NCBI GenBank assembly: GCA_944323585.1
Contig: CALUTA010000003.1
Coordinates: forward strand, 1-28,629
DNA length: 28,629 nt
Reading direction: 5' to 3'
Source of the DNA: Candidatus Gastranaerophilales bacterium
Lineage (GTDB): Bacteria; Cyanobacteriota; Vampirovibrionia; Gastranaerophilales; Gastranaerophilaceae
Part shown: in pieces, positions 8,306 to 13,921 of the stretch
How the letters are laid out: each line of letters starts with the position of its first letter
How positions within the stretch are numbered: position 1 is the stretch's first letter
Notes under the pieces: generated by a model
Database searches by the model: none
The model's input: only the letters and a program-made list of their open reading frames with translations
Told to the model about the DNA's origin: nothing
Made by a program: the position numbers and the translations under genes

Positions 8306-9166
8306 ATGTTACTACATACAATAGCTGAAGTAAGAGAAAAAGTTAGAGAATGGAAAAAACAAGGCTTAACAGTCGGTCTTGTTCCGACAATGGGAGCCCT
8401 TCATAAAGGGCACCTCAGCCTGATTAAAAAAAGTGTTGAAAAATGCGACAGAACAGTGATTTCGGTTTTTGTAAACCCTATTCAATTCTGCCCCGGCGAA
8501 GACTTTGAAAAATACCCGAGGACTCTGGATGCGGATACAAAACTGGCAGAAGACGCAGGTGTAGATATAGTTTTTGCGCCGTCAGCTGAAGAAATGTACG
8601 GGAAAGACCATATTATGTCAAATGATTTTTTGACCTACGTCATTCCTCCGTTTTTTTATGTGAATAAACTATGCGGAAAATCACGTGTCGGTCATTTTGA
8701 CGGTGTTTGCACCGTTGTAAATAAGTTGTTTAATATTGTACAGCCGGATTTTGCGTTTTTCGGCGAAAAAGACAGGCAGCAGTTAATAATTATTAAGAAA
8801 ATGGTTAAGGATTTGAACATCCCGTTAGAAATAATTCCCTGCCCGATTGTTCGTGAAGATGACGGTCTTGCAATGAGTTCAAGGAATAAATACCTCAATC
8901 CGGAACAGCGAAAAGAAGCTCTTGTTCTTAAAGATATTTTATTTAACATAAAATCATGCTATAATTCAGGAGTAAAAGATGTGAAAGCTTTGACAGAAAC
9001 TGCTTATGCATTTTTAAAATCCTGTCATGAGCTTGAGTATCTTGAGTTCCGTGATAAGAATGATTTGGAACAAAAAGATACGGCAGATAAGGATACTATT
9101 GTTTTTATCGCATTGAAAATAGGTACGGTAAGGTTAATAGACAATATATCGTTGGAAGATAGTTAG
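8306..9166 (+). CDS. panC: Pantothenate synthetase (pantoate--beta-alanine ligase)
   Basis: The enzyme condenses pantoate with beta-alanine using ATP to give pantothenate, through a pantoyl-adenylate. The 286 residues fit the family. VPTMGALHKGH carries the HIGH-type ATP motif (H33, H36), FVNPIQF lines the pantoate site, FGEKDRQQ lies at 152-159, and the KMSKS-like loop is MSSRN (190-194), preceded by REDDGLA. Together with panB and coaD (18467) it covers part of the CoA route in this window. It has its own promoter (8276-8284) and may also receive read-through from panB. Confidence 0.97.
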   Translation: MLLHTIAEVREKVREWKKQGLTVGLVPTMGALHKGHLSLIKKSVEKCDRTVISVFVNPIQFCPGEDFEKYPRTLDADTKLAEDAGVDIVFAPSAEEMYGKDHIMSNDFLTYVIPPFFYVNKLCGKSRVGHFDGVCTVVNKLFNIVQPDFAFFGEKDRQQLIIIKKMVKDLNIPLEIIPCPIVREDDGLAMSSRNKYLNPEQRKEALVLKDILFNIKSCYNSGVKDVKALTETAYAFLKSCHELEYLEFRDKNDLEQKDTADKDTIVFIALKIGTVRLIDNISLEDS

Positions 9167-9191
9167 AAAAAATTGTTATAAAGAGGAATGT

Positions 9192-10115
9192 ATGCTTCAG
9201 CTGTTCAATTTAATAAAAAAGTTATTAAGAATGTTTATGGATGTGGCATTTATGTCCCAGATTATACTCATGGTAATTATATTTGCCTTTGTAATGTACT
9301 GGTTCTTCGACGTAATAAATTGTCAGTATCTGGCTTTTTTAACACCTGTGGCTAATAATATTTCCGGCTTTATGCATCAATATTTTGCTGATTCGTTAAG
9401 CAAAGGTGCAACTAAAACAGACGGGTCCTTGTTTATATTTATAATGATTTTGCTGATAACAATAGGCGCATTGACACAGCTTAAGTCTTTTGCAATTACC
9501 GCATCAAAAAAAATTGTAAGAATAATAGATAAAATAAAAATTAAGAATGAAGACGAATTTAATGCACAGCTGAGAGCCGAAGCAGATCAGGCGATATTAG
9601 CGTATCGTAATGTAATTTTAATAACAAAATTATCCGTAAAACGAAGAGTGGTTGATGATACCCGTACAGAAGAAGAAAAAGCAAAAGAAAGTGAAGAAAT
9701 GCTTGACAAGCTGGTTTGTGAATTTTACAACAGAATAAAGAGTGCGCCTTGTTGTAAATTTGCCAAAAACGGAGAACAACTGGTTGTCACGCTCAAAGGG
9801 TTCACACATGTAGACAAGCTTCTTTATTATGTAGATAAAGCACTGGAAGATTTGCGCACAGAAATGAGAAAAGACGGCTGGATTTTAAGATCTTATTCGG
9901 CTATTGATGCTTTTGATGATAAAGCATTGCTTAAAGATGTATATTTCGATCTTCAAATCCTGCTGAAACTTAATCTTTATAACGAAATTATTTGCTACGG
10001 TAATTTTTGTAACAGATACTACATGGAGCCTAAAAACCTTTTTGAAGCTTATTTGAAAGGTGTGTACGACACGACGGAACCGGAAAACGTCTGGACATTG
10101 GTTAAAAAATATTAA
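9192..10115 (+). CDS. Conserved-looking membrane protein, family not recognised
   Basis: The product has 307 residues. Two hydrophobic segments (about residues 20-42 and 76-95) flank a roughly 35-residue loop. A charged helical linker (KIVRIIDKIKIKNEDEF, then a run rich in Glu/Lys such as TRTEEEKAKESEEM) leads to an alpha/beta C-terminal domain of about 170 residues containing LLYYVDKALEDL and FEAYLKGVYD. No signature motif is seen. AAGAGGAA (9181-9188) precedes the ATG. It lies 25 bases after panC and is probably co-transcribed. No terminator follows, so its transcript may run into the rplJ leader. Confidence 0.8.
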   Translation: MLQLFNLIKKLLRMFMDVAFMSQIILMVIIFAFVMYWFFDVINCQYLAFLTPVANNISGFMHQYFADSLSKGATKTDGSLFIFIMILLITIGALTQLKSFAITASKKIVRIIDKIKIKNEDEFNAQLRAEADQAILAYRNVILITKLSVKRRVVDDTRTEEEKAKESEEMLDKLVCEFYNRIKSAPCCKFAKNGEQLVVTLKGFTHVDKLLYYVDKALEDLRTEMRKDGWILRSYSAIDAFDDKALLKDVYFDLQILLKLNLYNEIICYGNFCNRYYMEPKNLFEAYLKGVYDTTEPENVWTLVKKY

Positions 10116-10122
10116 GCACTAC

Positions 10123-10151
10123 TTGATTTTTAGTTTTATTTAATGTAGCAT
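10123..10151 (+). promoter_or_regulatory. Candidate rplJL promoter
   Basis: TTGATT (10123-10128), a 17-nt spacer and TAGCAT (10146-10151) place the start near 10158, just before the structured leader. The match to consensus is moderate. Confidence 0.4.
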
Positions 10152-10169
10152 TGTTTTACAACCGCAGAC

Positions 10170-10260
10170 AATTAGCCGGCATCTGCCGTTAAATGTGTAA
10201 GCAGCTAATCGAGGTTACACTGGCAATTTATTATTCCGGATTTCCGGTTAAAATAATTCG
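10170..10260 (+). promoter_or_regulatory. Ribosomal protein L10 leader-like RNA structure
   Basis: The region folds on paper as a three-way junction. An outer stem pairs AATTaGCC (10170-10177) with GGCAATT (10222-10228) with one bulged A. A short hairpin GGC-ATCT-GCC lies at 10178-10187. A stem pairs GTGTAA (10195-10200) with TTACAC (10215-10220), enclosing CTAATCGAGG, which resembles the purine-rich kink of known L10 leaders. A further hairpin (CCGGATTTCCGG) follows. In other bacteria the L10(L12)4 complex binds such a leader and represses rplJL. I assign it from position and partial motif resemblance; a covariance search was not possible. Confidence 0.55.
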
Positions 10261-10268
10261 AAATGTGT

Positions 10269-10317
10269 GATTTTGCGGTTTGGGTACGCAAAATCTTTTT
10301 AGTATGTAAAGATTTTG
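10269..10317 (+). terminator. Attenuator: intrinsic terminator with overlapping alternative hairpin in the rplJ leader
   Basis: GATTTTGCG (10269-10277) pairs perfectly with CGCAAAATC (10287-10295), followed by five Ts, forming a terminator about 60 bases before rplJ. The same right arm can instead pair as CAAAATCTTT (10289-10298) with AAAGATTTTG (10308-10317), ten base pairs, which would destroy the terminator. This is the expected layout of transcription attenuation. Confidence 0.65.
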
Positions 10318-10361
10318 TCAGCCCAAAACAAAAGGTCGATACAAAATACAAGGAGCGAAAA

Positions 10362-10883
10362 ATGTCAACAAAACAATTTAAACAAGAAAAAATTGATGCT
10401 CTTAAATCAAAATTGGAAAAAGCTAAAGTTGCTGTAGTTACCGAATACAAAGGCTATTCTGTAGAAGAAATCACTAATCTCAGACGTGCTCTTCAAAAAG
10501 AAGGCGGAGATTATATGGTAACTAAAAATACTCTGGCTAAAATTGCCGTAAAAGGTACCGATTTTGAGATTCTTAATGATACATTCAAAGGACCAATCGC
10601 ATTGGCTTTCGGTTATGAAGATCAGGTTAGTCCTGCCAAAGTTGTTGCAAAATTCATCAAAGACAACAAAAAAGGTGTAATTTTAGGCGCAGCATTAGAC
10701 GGCAAATTGTTATCAGACAAAGAAACCGAAGCTCTTGCAAAACTTCCTTCAAAAGAAGAACTTATTGCAAAAATCCTCGGTTCTATCAATTCACCGGCAT
10801 CAGGTATTGCAAATTCTGTCAATGCAGTTATGGCTCAGCTTACAAGAGCTATGGCAGCTGTCAGAGATCAAAAGGCTGCTTAA
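10362..10883 (+). CDS. rplJ: 50S ribosomal protein L10
   Basis: L10 forms the base of the ribosomal stalk and carries L7/L12 dimers on its C-terminal helix. The 173 residues show the N-terminal rRNA-binding domain (YKGYSVEEITNLRRALQK, then YMVTKNTLAKIAV) and GPIALAFGYED; the Ala-rich C-terminal helix would bind L12. The frame is open from 10263, but ATG 10362 has AAGGAG (10350-10355) and matches the family start. rplL follows after 76 bases without a terminator. Control probably runs through the leader at 10170-10317. Confidence 0.96.
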   Translation: MSTKQFKQEKIDALKSKLEKAKVAVVTEYKGYSVEEITNLRRALQKEGGDYMVTKNTLAKIAVKGTDFEILNDTFKGPIALAFGYEDQVSPAKVVAKFIKDNKKGVILGAALDGKLLSDKETEALAKLPSKEELIAKILGSINSPASGIANSVNAVMAQLTRAMAAVRDQKAA

Positions 10884-10959
10884 TGAGCTTTTTGAAATGC
10901 GCATAGCGCAGACTATATAACCAAGTACACAAATAAAAAATAATAAAGGAGAAAAACAA

Positions 10960-11337
10960 ATGAGTAATGTAGAATCAATTTTAGAATCAATTGAAAAATT
11001 AACTTTGCTTGAAGCAGCAGAATTAGTAAAAGCTATGGAAGAAAAATTCGGCGTATCAGCAGCAGCTCCTGTTGCAGTTGCAGCAGCAGCTCCGGCAGCA
11101 GCTGGTGAAGCAGCTGCTGAAGAAGCTTCAGAAGTATCAGTTATTTTGGCAGCAGCTGGTGCTAACAAAATCGCTGTATTGAAAGAAGTTCGTGCTATCA
11201 CAGGTTTGGGCTTGAAAGAAGCTAAAGACCTCGTTGACGGTGCTCCGAAACCTGTTAAAGAAGGCATCAAAAAAGAAGATGCTGAAGCTATCAAAAAACA
11301 GCTTGAAGCAGCTGGTGCTACTGTTGAAATCAAGTAG
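10960..11337 (+). CDS. rplL: 50S ribosomal protein L7/L12
   Basis: This is the acidic stalk protein that recruits translation GTPases. Its 125 residues show an N-terminal dimerisation helix region (IEKLTLLEAAELVKAMEEKF), an Ala/Pro-rich hinge (about 34-53) and a C-terminal domain with GANKIAVLKEVR, LGLKEAKDLVDGAPK and the ending AGATVEIK, all standard for L7/L12. AAAGGAGA precedes the ATG. It is the last gene of the rplJL unit and is closed by a terminator at 11361-11391. Confidence 0.97.
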   Translation: MSNVESILESIEKLTLLEAAELVKAMEEKFGVSAAAPVAVAAAAPAAAGEAAAEEASEVSVILAAAGANKIAVLKEVRAITGLGLKEAKDLVDGAPKPVKEGIKKEDAEAIKKQLEAAGATVEIK

Positions 11338-11360
11338 TTTGATTTTATACATAATATTAA

Positions 11361-11391
11361 AAATCCCTGTGAATTTCACGGGGATTTTTTT
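11361..11391 (+). terminator. rplJL terminator
   Basis: ATCCCTGTGAA pairs with TTCACGGGGAT (one G-U pair), directly followed by a run of Ts ending at 11391. It lies 24 bases past the rplL stop. Confidence 0.92.
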
Positions 11392-11467
11392 GTTGCTGAT
11401 TTTATTAATTGAAATTAAAAAATAAATTTATGCATAATTATTTATTGACATACAGAGAATGTTATCC

Positions 11468-11581
11468 GTCATTCTGAGCAAAGCGAAGAATCTAGCTGAA
11501 TTTGCAAAAGAACCTTCTGCTGATGCCTCAGGATTACAGGTTAAATAATCAGCCGTTTCGCCTGTGCGTGCTCAAAATGAC
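11468..11581. repeat. MITE-like element with 13-bp inverted ends
   Basis: The left end GTCATTCTGAGCA (11468-11480) and right end TGCTCAAAATGAC (11569-11581) are inverted copies with a single mismatch, spanning 114 bp. The left end continues AAGCGAAGAATCT, a sequence I recall as a dispersed repeat in many bacterial genomes. Internally, AGCGAAGAATCTAGCTGA on the left and TCAGCCGTTTCGCC on the right are also roughly complementary. It has no coding capacity and sits between the rplL terminator and the XRE gene. A non-autonomous mobile or REP-type element is the best reading; only one copy is in this window. Confidence 0.65.
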
Positions 11582-11620
11582 AAATTTATTCTATTTTTGT
11601 CGTATGGGATAATTCCGAAT

Positions 11621-11851
11621 TTATATAACAAAATTAAACAGTTCTCTAATATCCATTTCAAAGGCTTTAGCGATGGCTTCAAGGTTTTTGACTGTAATGT
11701 TGCTTTCTCCTCTTTCGACCATTCCGATAAAATTTCGATTAAGTTCTGCAAGTTCAGCAAGTTTTTCCTGGGACATTTTCCGTTTCATTCTTTCCAGCCG
11801 GATTTTCTGCCCCAATTTTTCGGTTAAATCAGTATGAGTTTGTTTTTTCAT
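11621..11851 (-). CDS. XRE-family (Cro/CI-type) transcriptional regulator
   Basis: The product is about 76 residues from ATG 11851, or 82 from ATG 11869. It is almost entirely a helix-turn-helix domain: IRLERMKRKMSQEKLAELAE then LNRNFIGMVERGESNITVKNLEAIAKAF, where QEKLAELAELNRNFIGMVERG is the HTH proper. There is no effector domain, as in small C-protein-like or autoregulatory repressors. I prefer ATG 11851: a TAGAAT -10 box (11864-11859) lies 7 bases upstream, so the message may be leaderless, and no Shine-Dalgarno is seen for either ATG. Its promoter overlaps the divergent promoter of the small RNA candidate at 11913-12078, suggesting that it controls both. Confidence 0.88.
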   Translation of the reverse strand: MKKQTHTDLTEKLGQKIRLERMKRKMSQEKLAELAELNRNFIGMVERGESNITVKNLEAIAKAFEMDIRELFNFVI

Positions 11852-11876
11852 ACTATTTATTCTAAACATCCGTGTA

Positions 11877-11906
11877 TTGACTTGCTACCTAATATCATGT
11901 TAATAT
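11877..11906 (+). promoter_or_regulatory. Divergent promoter for the small RNA candidate
   Basis: TTGACT (11877-11882), an 18-nt spacer and TAATAT (11901-11906) predict a start near 11913. The element overlaps the promoter region of the XRE gene on the other strand. Confidence 0.5.
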
Positions 11907-11923
11907 GTAAAATATACTAGGCA
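11886..11923. promoter_or_regulatory. Candidate operator inverted repeat for the XRE regulator
   Basis: TACCTAATAT (11886-11895) and ATACTAGGCA (11914-11923) are inverted copies matching at 8 of 10 positions, centred 28 bp apart and bracketing the -10 box of the divergent promoter. The placement suits a repressor site; nothing else supports it. Confidence 0.3.
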
Positions 11924-12078
11924 ATTAGTTGATTTTCTATAAATTATTAATTTTTAAAAAGAGTGATAAAGATATTTCCTATCATAGCTAAGGAAATATA
12001 TGTGGTATGAGTCATAGCATACTGCAAGTTTACAGAGGTGAATGCTCCTTTTTTGTTTAAAAAAGTCACCTCTTTTTC
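11913..12078 (+). ncRNA. Candidate small RNA with own promoter and terminator
   Basis: About 165 nt lie between a promoter (11877-11906) and a strong terminator (12034-12078) with no open frame of note. Hairpin A is a perfect 9-bp stem (ATATTTCCT 11972-11980 with AGGAAATAT 11991-11999, 10-nt loop). Hairpin B is GTATG/CATAC (12005-12022). The terminator is AGAGGTGA/TCACCTCT with an inner CTTTTTT/AAAAAAG stem and trailing Ts. The next gene has its own promoter after the terminator, which argues for an independent RNA rather than a riboswitch leader. It matches no RNA family I recognise. Confidence 0.45.
12034..12078 (+). terminator. Terminator of the small RNA candidate
   Basis: AGAGGTGA (12034-12041) pairs with TCACCTCT (12066-12073). 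An inner stem CTTTTTT (12048-12054) with AAAAAAG (12059-12065) closes on a GTTT loop, and Ts continue to 12077. Confidence 0.8.
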
Positions 12079-12087
12079 TTTGTAGAA

Positions 12088-12116
12088 TTGTCTAAGCACG
12101 TGCTGTATGATATAAT
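12088..12116 (+). promoter_or_regulatory. Promoter of the first secreted paralogue
   Basis: TTGTCT (12088-12093), exactly 17 nt, then a perfect TATAAT (12111-12116). The start near 12123 sits just before the Shine-Dalgarno AAAGGAGA (12132-12139) of the gene. Confidence 0.75.
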
Positions 12117-12147
12117 TTATAGGTACACATTAAAGGAGATAGATATT

Positions 12148-12600
12148 TTGTTGCAAAAAGTTTTAATTATAGCAATATTGTTTTTGGCAATTTGTATGCA
12201 GAGTGTTTTCTGTATTGCCTCGGCGGAAGTGGCGCAATCTTCAAATAGATCACAGTATTCGGCAAAATTCATCTCACATCTCGTCAAGTGCAAAAAATAC
12301 AAGGAAGAAATTCCTATGGAATTTTTCGGGATGCCGGTTACACCGACGCTCGTTGTAGAAGGCTGGCAGGATGGAAAGTGTGTGTATTCAAACTTCCCGA
12401 AAGAGTCACCTGAAAGTAAATACACATGTTATTTTACCAAAGCCCAGCTCAAAAAAATTCTTGAAACAAGCAAAAAAGATCAGAACAAGCAGGAAACTTA
12501 CGAAGGTAATGGAATGCGCTATACAGCAGATCCAATGTCAGTATTGTTTACCGGATATTTAAACGACGGTACTACCTGCAAAATGCCGGAAGATAAATAA
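12148..12600 (+). CDS. Secreted four-cysteine protein, first of two tandem paralogues
   Basis: The 150-residue product has an N-terminal signal peptide (hydrophobic VLIIAILFLAICMQSVFCIA, likely cut after ASA, before EVAQ). The mature part shares with the next gene the pattern FI.HLV.CK.YKEE, TPT.VVEGW..GKCVY, KY.C.FTK.QL, SKKDQ, GM.YTADP.SVLFT and a final Cys. Four mature cysteines are conserved in the pair, suggesting two disulfides in the exported protein. I place the start at TTG 12148: AGGAG (12134-12138) is 9 bases away, while a frame opening at 12088 would begin inside the promoter. I do not recognise the family. Confidence 0.82.
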   Translation: MLQKVLIIAILFLAICMQSVFCIASAEVAQSSNRSQYSAKFISHLVKCKKYKEEIPMEFFGMPVTPTLVVEGWQDGKCVYSNFPKESPESKYTCYFTKAQLKKILETSKKDQNKQETYEGNGMRYTADPMSVLFTGYLNDGTTCKMPEDK

Positions 12601-12643
12601 AAATAAGGGCTAACGGCTTGTAATATTCTGTTTTTCCTGTTGT

Positions 12644-12672
12644 TTGACAGAATTAATGAAATATGATATATT
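12644..12672 (+). promoter_or_regulatory. Promoter of the second secreted paralogue
   Basis: A perfect TTGACA (12644-12649), 17 nt, then TATATT (12667-12672) with an extended TGA just before it. Start near 12679, leaving a leader of about 92 nt. This is one of the strongest promoters by consensus in the window. Confidence 0.8.
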
Positions 12673-12770
12673 CACTACATCAGTGAGAAACAAGCGTGAA
12701 CAAAAATTGTTTAAAACCGGCTGGATCTCATGTTTGATACGGCAAAATCTCATCTATGCAAGGGGGAAAA

Positions 12771-13289
12771 ATGATAAAAAGAATATTTTTAACAGCGTTC
12801 GGGGTATTGGGATGTGTCCTTTGCAGTCCGGTTGTATTTGCAGAAGATGTTCCGGAAGAGACGCCGCCGGCTAAATCCGTAAAATATTCACAGAATTTTA
12901 TTGACCACCTTGTATTATGTAAGCAATATAAAGAAGAGGTGTCTGCAGAAATGGCAGATAACCTTATAACTCCTACATTTGTCGTTGAAGGCTGGAAAAA
13001 CGGCAAGTGTGTGTATGCAAATTATACTAAAGAAGCTCCTGAAAATAAGTATGTTTGCCGATTTACAAAAGAACAGCTTAATCAAATCAAAGAAGTAAGC
13101 AAAAAGGATCAGACAATTCCGGAAGTTTATAAATACGGCGGAATGACTTATACAGCAGATCCATTGTCTGTATTATTTACAACTTTTATGAAGGATCCTG
13201 CAGTCTGTACTGCCCCGCCGCCTCCGCCGGCGCCATCTCCAATGCCGGAACCTCAGGAGCCTGCTTCTGAAACTGCTCCGAAATCTTAG
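12771..13289 (+). CDS. Secreted four-cysteine protein, second of two tandem paralogues
   Basis: The 172-residue product has a signal peptide (MIKRIFLTAFGVLGCVLCS, then PVVFA, probable cut before EDVP). The mature part matches its upstream neighbour throughout, including HLV.CK.YKEE, TPTFVVEGWKNGKCVY, KYVCRFTKEQL and GMTYTADPLSVLFT, with the same four cysteines. A Pro/Ala/Glu-rich tail (PPPPPAPSPMPEPQEP) is unique to this copy. AGGGGGA precedes ATG 12771; the five codons open upstream are not needed. Its stop overlaps the stop of the convergent nuclease gene by 4 bases, leaving no room for a terminator. The separate strong promoter suggests that the two copies are controlled independently. Confidence 0.85.
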   Translation: MIKRIFLTAFGVLGCVLCSPVVFAEDVPEETPPAKSVKYSQNFIDHLVLCKQYKEEVSAEMADNLITPTFVVEGWKNGKCVYANYTKEAPENKYVCRFTKEQLNQIKEVSKKDQTIPEVYKYGGMTYTADPLSVLFTTFMKDPAVCTAPPPPPAPSPMPEPQEPASETAPKS

Positions 13290-13921
13290 CGGCAGATTTT
13301 GGCATATTCGCAGAATTTACAATTGTTTCTGTTTTCCAAACCTTCAAATTCTTTCGTTGCCAGAATTTGAGAACATTTTCCGTGCAGAAGGGTTTCGTAA
13401 GATGCCTTTATCTGTTCATTAAATTCAATCACTTTGTTTTCATTGTTTTTCAGATCAATGTAGACAAAAGAAAGACTGTTTTTATCTTTGATAATTTTAT
13501 CAGCACAAAGAAGATAAATCATTGTCTGGTAATCCTTTTCCGGATTTTGGGGGATTGCGCCTGTTTTGTAATCCAGAATAAAATAATCTGCCCCGTCGTG
13601 TACAATTGCATCAAGTCTTCCAAAAATCCATATATCTCCGAGCCTTGCGGTAATCGGATATTCGGAATGAAGACATTTTTTTGAAAAATATTCGTTATTT
13701 TTGAGTCTTTCCCAGACTTCCCGTTCTTCCGGTGTCAGAGCTTTTTCAAGTTTTGAAATGTCTGAGCCTCTATGATAGTAATTCGCAAGTGCGTGAATTT
13801 TTTTACCTTTCTCAAACAGTGCAGGGTTTTGCGGAACCGTGATTTTTTCGTTGAATTTCAGATTATATTTGACAGGACAAGCCTCAAAAGTCTTTAGCAT
13901 ATTCGGAGAAAAATTATTCAT
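13286..13921 (-). CDS. RecB/AddB-type PD-(D/E)XK nuclease with Fe-S cluster motif
   Basis: The 211-residue product has the RecB-family nuclease core: H43 in GKKIHALAN, D104 in FGRLDAIV, D117 and K119 in ILDYKTGA, and the Q-x3-Y motif (Q132, Y136). C15 together with C201, C204 and C210 (C-x2-C-x5-C at the C-terminus) matches the four cysteines that hold a 4Fe-4S cluster in AddB and Cas4 nucleases. It is therefore a free-standing version of the nuclease domain normally fused to AddB. I chose ATG 13921 because AGGTG (13928-13932) lies 6 bases upstream; a GTG at 13930 is also in frame. It overlaps the helicase gene's end by 8 bases, so the two are translationally coupled and probably form one complex. 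There is no cas gene nearby, so Cas4 is unlikely. Confidence 0.88.
   Translation of the reverse strand: MNNFSPNMLKTFEACPVKYNLKFNEKITVPQNPALFEKGKKIHALANYYHRGSDISKLEKALTPEEREVWERLKNNEYFSKKCLHSEYPITARLGDIWIFGRLDAIVHDGADYFILDYKTGAIPQNPEKDYQTMIYLLCADKIIKDKNSLSFVYIDLKNNENKVIEFNEQIKASYETLLHGKCSQILATKEFEGLENRNNCKFCEYAKICR

Noticed and set aside
10800..11333. 177-residue minus-strand reading frame opposite rplJ-rplL
   Set aside because: It is antisense to the conserved L10 end and the Ala-rich L7/L12 gene. Its composition (Ala/Ser/Thr-rich) is what Ala/Glu codons produce on the other strand. It has no ribosome-binding site and no family resemblance.
11913..12078. Riboswitch reading of the structured RNA upstream of the secreted protein
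   Set aside because: The downstream gene has its own complete promoter after the terminator, and no known riboswitch core was recognised.
12088..12147. Upstream extension of the first secreted protein to 12088
   Set aside because: That region holds the -35 and -10 boxes and the Shine-Dalgarno. The extension would also bury the signal peptide.
12771..12830. Possible lipobox (VLGC) in the second secreted protein
   Set aside because: The Cys falls in the middle of the hydrophobic core and the -2 residue is Leu. The FA|ED site further on fits signal peptidase I better, and the paralogue has no lipobox.
13286..13921. Cas4 as identity of the Fe-S nuclease
   Set aside because: No CRISPR array or other cas gene is present, and it overlaps a UvrD-type helicase gene, which points to AddB-like function.
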